DNA of 6,519 nt from Firmicutes bacterium CAG:534 (GTDB taxonomy: Bacteria; Bacillota; Clostridia; Lachnospirales; Lachnospiraceae). The stretch spans positions 35,178 through 41,696 of the forward strand of contig FR894523.1 in NCBI GenBank assembly GCA_000436115.1, written 5' to 3'. Position 1 is the first letter of the stretch. Every line of letters begins with the position of its first letter. The notes beneath the pieces were generated by a model that worked only from the letters and a program-made list of their open reading frames with translations, ran no database searches and was not told where the DNA came from. The position numbers were made by a program, and so were the translations under genes. Of the stretch, positions 1 to 4,722 are shown one piece after another.

Positions 1-213
1 AGATTAATGGATCTGACCTATTATGAACAGAACTTTGTTTTGGAAATCTACGTTGGCAGGCTTCATGAAAAAGTGGAGCTTGTGGAGGAAGTCAATCAGC
101 TTGTCTGGCTTGAGCAGACAGAGGATTTCGCAGACACAGCCAGATTTGCAGGAGAAAAGAATATTGCGCACATTGTGAATATGGCACTGAAATATTCCAT
201 GGAAAAAAAGTAA
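1..213 (+). CDS. 3' end of a probable NUDIX hydrolase gene (truncated by window edge)
   Basis: The reading frame is open from the first base of the window (Arg-Leu before the first Met at position 7) to the TAA at 211-213. No ribosome binding site can be seen before that Met, so I treat it as the C-terminal part of a longer protein. The visible 70 residues show a beta-strand-like segment (FVLEIYVGRL), then an acidic stretch leading to NQLVWLEQ, then DF..TARFAGEKNIAHIV and a short C-terminal helix. From memory, a Glu/Asn-x-LxWL strand followed by a helix with RFAGExNIxHI resembles the end of clostridial NUDIX hydrolases (8-oxo-dGTP diphosphatase-like). The diagnostic Nudix box (GX5EX7REUXEEXGU) would lie upstream, outside the window, so the family call rests on the tail only. 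No catalytic residue is visible. Confidence 0.5.
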   Translation, partial: RLMDLTYYEQNFVLEIYVGRLHEKVELVEEVNQLVWLEQTEDFADTARFAGEKNIAHIVNMALKYSMEKK

Positions 214-238
214 CGTTTACATTTCGTTGCTTTTTTTT
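203..238 (+). terminator. Intrinsic terminator overlapping the stop codon of the first gene
   Basis: An A7-GTAACG arm (203-215) pairs with CGTTGC-T7 (225-237), giving about 13 pairs including one T-G wobble, around a 9-base loop, with eight consecutive T on the 3' side. The A-rich 5' arm means the element could also stop transcription arriving from the opposite strand. It separates the first gene from the two-component operon and overlaps the TAA stop. Confidence 0.7.
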
Positions 239-287
239 ATGGGGAAGTATGCTACCATAAGAAAAACGGAAGAAGAAGGAAAGGCGG

Positions 288-974
288 ATGGCTTTGACAA
301 AGATTTTGGTGGTGGAAGATGATCCCTCTATTTTGGAGCTGATCTGCATGAATTTAGAGGCGGCAGGCTACCAGTGGATGTCCTTTTCGGACGGGGATAT
401 GACAGAGGCTTTTTTGAAGGAAAAGGATCGGCCGGAAAAGGAAGAGGGAATTGCCCTGGCGATCGTAGATATTATGCTGCCGGGGAAGGACGGTTTTGCG
501 CTGATGGAGGACTTTCAAAGAAAGAAGATCCCTGTAATCTACCTGACTGCAAGGGCAGATGTGGATTCCAAGGTGCGTGGCCTGAAAGGCGGTGCAGAGG
601 ACTATATGGTAAAGCCCTTTGAGATCAGGGAACTGCTTGCCAGGGTGGAAAAAGTGCTGGAGCGTACCGGGCGGATGAGGCAGAAGCTTGTGATCCGGGA
701 TGTGGTCATAGACAGGGAAAAGCATGTTGTCACGCAAAACGGGAAGGAGGTTTTGCTAAAGCCCATGGAATATGAGCTTTTGCTCCTTCTGGCGCAGTAC
801 CGTAACGTGGCCTTTTCCAGGGAAGAACTGATAAAACGCCTTTGGGGCACAGACTATCTGGGGGAGAGCAGAACCATTGATGTGCATATCGGAAGGCTGC
901 GCAAGAAGCTGAAGCTTTATGACAGCATCAAAACAATTCCTAAAATAGGCTATCGCCTGGAGGATCTGCCATGA
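288..974 (+). CDS. OmpR/PhoB-family two-component response regulator
   Basis: A 228-residue protein, the usual size for this family. The receiver domain covers about residues 4-122: acidic pocket E10/D11, phospho-acceptor D61 in IVDIMLPGKDG, conserved T87 in YLTAR, and K109 in VKPF. The C-terminal winged-helix DNA-binding domain covers about residues 133-226, with the transactivation-loop and recognition-helix signature RTIDVHIGRLRKKL and the final wing IGYRLE. When phosphorylated by its kinase it should bind tandem DNA repeats and control transcription. An AGGAAAGG-type ribosome binding site (about 277-284) precedes the ATG at 288. The stop overlaps the kinase start as ATGA (971-974), so the two genes are translationally coupled. 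The receiver carries a charged loop of a few extra residues (about 44-54, rich in Lys/Glu/Asp) before the D61 strand, which pushes the phospho-Asp about 8 positions later than usual. The target genes cannot be read from the sequence. Confidence 0.93.
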   Translation: MALTKILVVEDDPSILELICMNLEAAGYQWMSFSDGDMTEAFLKEKDRPEKEEGIALAIVDIMLPGKDGFALMEDFQRKKIPVIYLTARADVDSKVRGLKGGAEDYMVKPFEIRELLARVEKVLERTGRMRQKLVIRDVVIDREKHVVTQNGKEVLLKPMEYELLLLLAQYRNVAFSREELIKRLWGTDYLGESRTIDVHIGRLRKKLKLYDSIKTIPKIGYRLEDLP

Positions 975-2494
975 AATTATGGGCAAAGCTGACGGCAGTA
1001 ACTGTTCTGACTGTGCTGCTGGGAGCGGGAACGGCAGGTGCGGCAGTGCTTTTCCGCTCCGTGGAATATAACAGGCAGAGGGAGATGGAAAGCTGCAGGG
1101 AGCAGCTTTCTGTGGCTGCTTATGCCATGGGACGGGAAATGGATCGAACCTTGCTTAAGGAGTACAGTCCGGCAGCAAAGAATTCCTATCTGGATTTTCT
1201 TTTGCAAAAATTTGGCTCTGCCTCCTACATTCTTCTGGAAAACGGGGAAGAGATCTGTAATCAGACCTTATACAGGTTAAAGGATGGGGAGAAGAAGATC
1301 TGGCAGGAGGAACAGGCATGGAGCCGGTTTCAGAAGCTGGAGGACGGATATTTTGTCATTGCAGGACAAAGCATTCCGTCCGGTCTGGACGCCTCTTATA
1401 CGCTGATCCTGATCAGGGATATTTCAGATCTGTACCGGCAGGGAAAAAGACAGCTTGCAGAGGGGACTGTGATCCTGACAGTAACCATGCTTGCAGCGGC
1501 GCTGCTTACGTTTCTTTTTGTGAAACGGATCCTGCGCCCTCTTGGAGAACTGGAAGCGGCGGCAAAGCAGATCAGCCAGGGACGGCTTGGGCAGCAGGTG
1601 CAGGTCAAAGGCAGGGATGAGATAGGAGAACTGGCAGAAGCATTTAATCATATGTCCCAGCAGCTGGAAAAACAGGTGGAGGAGCTGTCCCAGGTGGCAG
1701 ACAGGCGAAAGCTTCTGCTGGGAAGCATGGCGCATGAAATGAAAACGCCAATGACCTCGATCATTGGATATGCAGACACTCTTTTGCATGTAAAGCTGAA
1801 AAGGGAACAGCAGGAAAAGGCTCTGGAGCATATTTATGCGGCAAGCACCAGACTGGAACGACTTTCCGGCAAGCTGATGGAGCTTATCGGGTTATATGAT
1901 AACGACAGTATCCATATGGAAGAAACAGATATGAAAGCCTTGTTTGCGCGGGTAAAGGAGCTTGAGGAAAAACCTTTGGAAGAAAGAGACCTGTCCTTAA
2001 GGTGTTTTTGCGAAATGGAAAAGTGTCTGGTGGATCCCGATCTTATGGAAAGCCTTTTGCTGAATTTGATTGAGAATGCTGCAAGGGCCAGCAGTCCGGG
2101 AGAGACTATTTTCCTAACGGGAAAAGGAAGCACGATCCTTGTGGAGGATCAGGGCTGCGGGATTCCTGAAAAAGAAGTGGGGAAGATCACAGAGGCCTTT
2201 TACATGGTTGATAAGGCCCGAAGCAAAAGCATGGGCGGGAGCGGCCTGGGGCTTGCGATCTGTAGCCGGATTGCCCTGCTGCATGGAGCGGCGCTGAAGA
2301 TCGAAAGTACTCCCGGGGAGGGAACCAGAGTGTGGGTACGATTAAGAAAAGGGGAAAAGGGGGAAGGCGGAAATGAAAATGGAAATTCAGGCAAGGCAAA
2401 GCAGGCAGAGGAAGCAGCTGATCATTCTGGCGGCAGCAGTTTTGCTGGAAATGCTCACAGGCTGCAGCAGGAGGGAAGAGGCGGACATTCTTGA
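971..2494 (+). CDS. Membrane sensor histidine kinase (HAMP-HisKA-HATPase)
   Basis: Cognate kinase of the regulator it overlaps. Order: transmembrane helix 1 (about 7-28), an extracytoplasmic sensor region of about 135 residues (about 29-165, no recognisable domain), transmembrane helix 2 (about 166-184), HAMP linker (about 185-237, with P190 and DEIGELAEAFN), HisKA with H-box SMAHEMKTP and phospho-acceptor H255, and HATPase_c. The ATPase shows N-box NLIEN (N365/N369), G1 box DQGCG (D393, G395, G397), F-box F410 and G2 box GGSGLGL (422-428). The catalytic core ends near residue 458 (RVWVRL). About 40 further residues, rich in Gly, Glu, Ala and polar residues, are read from DNA that also encodes the start of the next gene in another frame (2373-2494), and they look like a non-functional tail. 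The intended end may instead be a -1 frameshift product of 468 residues stopping at 2374-2376, or a one-base deletion may have removed the original stop. Confidence 0.92.
   Translation: MKLWAKLTAVTVLTVLLGAGTAGAAVLFRSVEYNRQREMESCREQLSVAAYAMGREMDRTLLKEYSPAAKNSYLDFLLQKFGSASYILLENGEEICNQTLYRLKDGEKKIWQEEQAWSRFQKLEDGYFVIAGQSIPSGLDASYTLILIRDISDLYRQGKRQLAEGTVILTVTMLAAALLTFLFVKRILRPLGELEAAAKQISQGRLGQQVQVKGRDEIGELAEAFNHMSQQLEKQVEELSQVADRRKLLLGSMAHEMKTPMTSIIGYADTLLHVKLKREQQEKALEHIYAASTRLERLSGKLMELIGLYDNDSIHMEETDMKALFARVKELEEKPLEERDLSLRCFCEMEKCLVDPDLMESLLLNLIENAARASSPGETIFLTGKGSTILVEDQGCGIPEKEVGKITEAFYMVDKARSKSMGGSGLGLAICSRIALLHGAALKIESTPGEGTRVWVRLRKGEKGEGGNENGNSGKAKQAEEAADHSGGSSFAGNAHRLQQEGRGGHS
2356..2362 (+). 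other. Candidate -1 ribosomal frameshift heptamer (A_AAG_GGG)
   Basis: In the kinase frame, positions 2356-2362 read A AAG GGG, fitting the X_XXY_YYZ pattern in which both tRNAs can re-pair after a one-base backward slip. After the slip the codons are GGA AGG CGG AAA and then TGA at 2374-2376, which overlaps the ATG of the lipoprotein gene (2373-2375) as ATGA. That is the same coupling seen at the regulator/kinase junction. A purine-rich stretch upstream (2345-2354) might act as a weak stimulatory Shine-Dalgarno-like element. The pattern is directly visible; that it functions is inference. A plain one-base deletion in the G5 or A4 runs would leave the same picture. Confidence 0.3.
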
Positions 2495-3581
2495 AAAAAA
2501 GCCCCGGCAGGAGGCAGAGGAACAAAACCGGCAGCAGGGGGAAAGCACGTTAGATGTAAGGGAGCTGGTACAGGCGCCTACCCGGTATCAGGCAGGCTTT
2601 TCAGGGGAGAAGGTGCGGGTAGAAGCAGATGCGGAAGTGATCGTTCCGGAGGCGGAGGGCTTTTACGGGTACAAGGTGGAAAGCGCTGACTTTACAAGGG
2701 AGGATTATAACAGGGTATGCCAGGTGCTTCTGGAAGGACAGGGAATGGAGTTGTATGACGCCAAACAGGAGGATGGCCGGTTTTGTGGAGAAGTGCCTGT
2801 GGGGGAAGAATGCTATTATGTCAGTGTTCAGAACGGCTCTGGGGAATTTACAGATTTCAGGTGGCTTTCCGTGGAAAATATGCGGGACTATGGCTACAGC
2901 ATGTTAATGGGAACACAGGGAGAGCTGGATCATGAACAAAAGAGCAGGATCCCTGCGGAAAAATGTGATCAGATGGCGCAGGAGCTGATAGAGAAGCTGG
3001 AACTTACAGATTTTGCCATGGCGGGCAGCGAATATTGCCTGATCCAGAATATAAAAGACCGTGAACAGGTAAAGGCCGGATATGCAGTTCATTTTACCAG
3101 GATGCTGGATGGCATTTTGGAGACCTATACCGACGAGGAGGGGAATGCAGTGGAGGGAGCCTGGGCAGCCTGGCCTTATGAGGAAATCACGGTAGCTTTT
3201 GATGAACAGGGCTTTCTGGCCATGCGGTGGAAGGAACCCTGCCGGGTGATGAAACGCTCAGGCGATAAGCTTTTTTTGATGCCTTATTCGGATATCCAAA
3301 GTGTGTTTGAAACACTCTTTCTGGAAAAATACAATTCTTTTTTTGAAAATGTGCAGGCCACGGCCAGCTTTCAGATCCACACGGTAAAGCTGGGATATAT
3401 GAGAGTACATGAAAAGGGAAATGTGGAGGAAGGCGAACTGATCCCCGTGTGGGATTTTTTTGGAGAGGAAACTATTTCCTATGACCAGACGGAGCCTTAT
3501 GTTGAGGCGGGGCCGTATAAGAGCCTTTTGACCATAAACGCAGTAGACGGGACAGTGATCGACAGGAGCCTTGGCTATTGA
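2373..3581 (+). CDS. Secreted lipoprotein, third gene of the two-component operon (possibly DUF6034-type)
   Basis: A 402-residue protein with a clear lipoprotein signal peptide: a basic N-region (residues 1-14, several Arg/Lys), hydrophobic core LIILAAAVLLEML (16-28) and lipobox LTGC with lipidated C31. The mature protein (about 372 residues) begins with a charged linker (about 32-65) and has no further membrane segment, so it should sit anchored on the outer face of the cytoplasmic membrane. The C-terminus reads LIPVWDFFG, then SLLTINAVDGTVIDRSLGY, an ending I associate from memory with clostridial lipoproteins annotated DUF6034; I cannot confirm this here. The lipoprotein signal strongly supports the ATG at 2373, preceded by GGAAGG (about 2362-2367), even though it lies inside the kinase frame. 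By analogy with YycH/YycI next to WalK, it may modulate the kinase or be its envelope-side partner; that is inference. No catalytic motif is visible. Confidence 0.8.
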   Translation: MKMEIQARQSRQRKQLIILAAAVLLEMLTGCSRREEADILEKKPRQEAEEQNRQQGESTLDVRELVQAPTRYQAGFSGEKVRVEADAEVIVPEAEGFYGYKVESADFTREDYNRVCQVLLEGQGMELYDAKQEDGRFCGEVPVGEECYYVSVQNGSGEFTDFRWLSVENMRDYGYSMLMGTQGELDHEQKSRIPAEKCDQMAQELIEKLELTDFAMAGSEYCLIQNIKDREQVKAGYAVHFTRMLDGILETYTDEEGNAVEGAWAAWPYEEITVAFDEQGFLAMRWKEPCRVMKRSGDKLFLMPYSDIQSVFETLFLEKYNSFFENVQATASFQIHTVKLGYMRVHEKGNVEEGELIPVWDFFGEETISYDQTEPYVEAGPYKSLLTINAVDGTVIDRSLGY

Positions 3582-3604
3582 TTTTTTGTATCAACAATTT
3601 TTTT
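3578..3604 (+). terminator. Weak possible terminator after the lipoprotein gene
   Basis: A TTGAT arm (3578-3582) can pair with ATCAA (3590-3594), and seven T follow at 3598-3604. The stem is only five AT-rich pairs and three bases separate it from the T run, so intrinsic termination would be poor. It is listed because it lies exactly at the operon end and a new promoter follows. Confidence 0.25.
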
Positions 3605-3609
3605 GAGGA

Positions 3610-3638
3610 TGGAGCTTTGACATAAAATCTGTTATACT
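3610..3638 (+). promoter_or_regulatory. Extended -10 promoter for the FakA-like small gene
   Basis: TGTTATACT at 3630-3638 matches the extended -10 form TGnTATAAT with one mismatch. The hexamer 17 bases upstream (3610-3615, TGGAGC) matches TTGACA poorly, as is usual for extended -10 promoters. Transcription would start near 3645, leaving about 45 untranslated bases before the start codon at 3690. This argues against using the ATG at 3648, which would be nearly leaderless. Confidence 0.5.
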
Positions 3639-3679
3639 GTACCTGTAATGAACGAAAAGGTAGAGAAATGCCTTGGAAT

Positions 3680-3684
3680 GGAGG
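3680..3684 (+). promoter_or_regulatory. Ribosome binding site that decides the start at 3690
   Basis: GGAGG followed by AAATG then ATG. Spacing to the ATG at 3690 is five bases, while the adjacent ATG at 3687 is only two bases away. The earlier in-frame ATG codons at 3648 and 3678 have no comparable Shine-Dalgarno sequence. Confidence 0.65.
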
Positions 3685-3689
3685 AAATG

Positions 3690-3941
3690 ATGCTGGAATT
3701 CAAATATGACACACAGTTATTGATCGAGGGTGAGGATCTGGACGAGGATGTGATCTCAGAGTATTTTACAGAGAATTTTAAGGGAGACTGCCTTCTTGCA
3801 GTGGGAGATGAAGAGCTGATCAAGATCCATTTCCATACCAATGAGCCCTGGAAGGTACTGGAATATTGCGCTACTCTTGGCGAGATTTATGATATTGTTG
3901 TGGAGGATATGGATCGTCAGTCCAGAGGACTGAAGGGCTAA
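3690..3941 (+). CDS. Small free-standing protein matching the middle domain of FakA (DAK/DhaL-related kinase)
   Basis: The protein has 83 residues from the ATG chosen by its GGAGG site; starting at 3648 would add 14 residues (97 in total). It reads FKYDTQLLIEGEDLDE, then a spaced helix, then CLLAVGDEELIKIHFHTNEP and WKVLEYCATLGEI. In full-length FakA/YloV-type proteins (about 550 residues), a similar block (YCTEFLIEG ... GDSLVVVGDDxLIKVHVHT ... VLEYALKYG) forms the middle domain between the ATP-binding DhaL domain and the FakB-interacting C-terminal domain. Both flanking domains are absent here, so this cannot be a kinase alone. The HxH pair (H47, H49) is kept, but the Cys of the YCTEF motif is Asp (D7). 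Known family biology: FakA phosphorylates fatty acids bound to FakB, and its middle domain carries a metal site involving that Cys and the two His. Short clostridial proteins of this type are sometimes labelled 'kinase to dihydroxyacetone kinase'. Its function is unknown. Confidence 0.75.
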   Translation: MLEFKYDTQLLIEGEDLDEDVISEYFTENFKGDCLLAVGDEELIKIHFHTNEPWKVLEYCATLGEIYDIVVEDMDRQSRGLKG

Positions 3942-3965
3942 GAAGGAAATATAAAGCATAGCTGC

Positions 3966-3994
3966 TTGACTTTTATCCGGAAAAAATATACAAT
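3966..3994 (+). promoter_or_regulatory. Sigma-A-type promoter of the Rrf2 regulator gene
   Basis: The -35 is TTGACT (3966-3971, 5 of 6 matches) and the -10 is TACAAT (3989-3994, 5 of 6 matches), with an ideal 17-base spacer. The predicted transcription start is near 4001, with a leader of about 38 bases. No convincing terminator separates it from the upstream small gene, so some read-through is possible. Confidence 0.75.
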
Positions 3995-4019
3995 TCATAT
4001 ATATTATGTAGGAATTGAA
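3989..4019 (+). repeat. Inverted repeat overlapping the -10 and start site, candidate Rrf2 operator
   Basis: CAATTC (3991-3996) and GAATTG (4012-4017) are perfect inverted copies. They extend to eight positions per arm (3989-3996 and 4012-4019) with one mismatch, and the arm centres are 21 bases apart (about two helical turns). The spacer is very AT-rich. The left arm lies in the -10 box and the right arm lies just downstream of the predicted start. This is the placement expected for an autorepressor site, since Rrf2 proteins bind as dimers and many repress their own gene. That it is bound by this protein is inference. Confidence 0.45.
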
Positions 4020-4022
4020 GAT

Positions 4023-4031
4023 AAGGGGGAA
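4023..4031 (+). promoter_or_regulatory. Ribosome binding site setting the Rrf2 start at 4039
   Basis: AAGGGGGAA lies seven bases before the ATG at 4039. It rules out the upstream in-frame TTG at 4015, because that start would place this purine block inside the coding region and add eight residues before the conserved MKISTKGRYALR start of the family. Confidence 0.75.
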
Positions 4032-4038
4032 GCAGTCT

Positions 4039-4473
4039 ATGAAGATTTCTACCAAAGGAAGATATGCCCTTCGCCTTATGCTGGATTTGGCGACTTACAA
4101 TACAGGAGAACCGATCAGTCTGAAGGACATTGCAAAAAGACAGGAAATTTCTGAAAAATATCTGGAGCAGATCATATCCCTTCTGGGAAAGGCGGGCTTT
4201 GTCCGCAGCGTGAGAGGCGCCCAGGGCGGGTATCTCCTTACAAAGGATCCGTCGGAGTATACGGTGGGAGCGATCCTCCGTCTGACAGAAGGAGACTTAT
4301 CTCCTGTTGCCTGTGTGAATGATGACGACGCAGGCTGCGACCGCAGGGAGGGCTGTGTTACGCTTCGTGTCTGGAAGCAGATCAATGATGCAGTCAACAA
4401 TGTGGTGGATCACATTACTCTGGCCGATATGGTAGGCTGGCAGGAGGAACAGGCAGATCAGTACGTTATCTGA
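4039..4473 (+). CDS. Rrf2-family transcriptional regulator, IscR-like with three cysteines
   Basis: A 144-residue protein, typical for the family. The N-terminal winged helix opens with MKISTKGRYALRLMLDLA, followed by ISLKDIAKRQEISEKYLEQI (recognition region) and the wing VRGAQGGYLL (about residues 58-67). A dimerisation helix follows (about 107-125) and the tail contains NVVDHITLADMV. Three cysteines, C92, C100 and C106, lie where IscR binds its Fe-S cluster (C92/C98/C104 in E. coli), so an Fe-S sensing role is likely. The spacing is C-x7-C-x5-C, and the residue matching the fourth E. coli ligand H107 is L109, so the fourth ligand is unclear. In this window it is not followed by iscS or iscU; hairpins and aspS come next, so it stands as a single-gene unit. 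Alternative: a CymR- or NsrR-like sensor, though CymR lacks these cysteines. Confidence 0.88.
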   Translation: MKISTKGRYALRLMLDLATYNTGEPISLKDIAKRQEISEKYLEQIISLLGKAGFVRSVRGAQGGYLLTKDPSEYTVGAILRLTEGDLSPVACVNDDDAGCDRREGCVTLRVWKQINDAVNNVVDHITLADMVGWQEEQADQYVI

Positions 4474-4503
4474 CCAAAATGGAAAAGACCATAGAAAAAG
4501 ATC

Positions 4504-4550
4504 ATAAGGACGGCCGTGATTTTTCATAGGGAGATCATGACCGTCCTTAT
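4504..4550 (+). terminator. Long hairpin downstream of the Rrf2 gene, probable terminator or RNA 3'-end element
   Basis: ATAAGGACGG (4504-4513) is perfectly complementary to CCGTCCTTAT (4541-4550). After one C/A mismatch, CGTGAT (4515-4520) pairs with ATCATG (4534-4539) including one G-T pair, for about 16 pairs around a 13-base loop. Only a broken U run (TTATTTG) follows. It may therefore stabilise the mRNA end or work together with the next hairpin rather than terminate alone. Confidence 0.5.
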
Positions 4551-4551
4551 T

Positions 4552-4576
4552 TGTGCGCCTTGCAGCGCATGTTTTT
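4552..4576 (+). terminator. Second, short GC-rich terminator hairpin
   Basis: TGCGC (4554-4558) pairs with GCGCA (4565-4569) around a six-base loop, with two wobble pairs possible at the base, followed directly by five T (4572-4576). This is a more typical Rho-independent terminator than the longer hairpin just before it. The two together should insulate aspS from the Rrf2 gene. Confidence 0.55.
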
Positions 4577-4646
4577 AGTGGGGGAAAGTTTCTGACCCGA
4601 CTGAGTAACGGGAAGGATAGAGCCGTTTCATTTTAAGCATCGGATA

Positions 4647-4675
4647 TTGTAAATTACTGCAAAAACGTGTATAAT
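4647..4675 (+). promoter_or_regulatory. Sigma-A-type promoter of aspS
   Basis: The -10 is a perfect TATAAT (4670-4675). The -35 is TTGTAA (4647-4652, four of six matches), with a 17-base spacer. The start would be near 4682, giving a leader of about 41 bases. That is too short for a T-box leader, and no T-box AGGGTGG sequence occurs in the preceding 249-base gap. Confidence 0.75.
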
Positions 4676-4722
4676 GTAAGCGTTTGTATAAAACCCCAGA
4701 ATAAAAGATAAAGGAGCAGTTT

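Noticed and set aside
216..287. Promoter for the two-component operon (TTTACA at 216-221, or TATGCT at 248-253)
   Set aside because: Neither has a partner hexamer at acceptable spacing: TTTACA has no -10 near 239, and the -35 candidates for 248 give 15 bases with poor matches. A promoter is expected here but I cannot place it.
3617..3638. Consensus TTGACA at 3617-3622 as the -35 of the TATACT at 3633-3638
   Set aside because: The spacer is only 10 bases, far from the 16-18 needed. The extended -10 TGTTATACT explains the promoter better.
3648..3689. Longer start (ATG at 3648 or 3678) for the FakA-like small protein
   Set aside because: No ribosome binding site lies before these codons and 3648 lies almost at the predicted transcription start. 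GGAGG at 3680-3684 points to 3690.
4015..4038. TTG start at 4015 for the Rrf2 regulator
   Set aside because: The strong AAGGGGGAA site lies downstream of it, and the family starts at the MKISTKGRYA segment encoded from 4039. The extra eight residues are not family-like.
4577..4722. T-box leader controlling aspS
   Set aside because: There is no AGGGTGG-type T-box sequence, and the leader from the predicted promoter is only about 41 bases, too short for a specifier loop and antiterminator.
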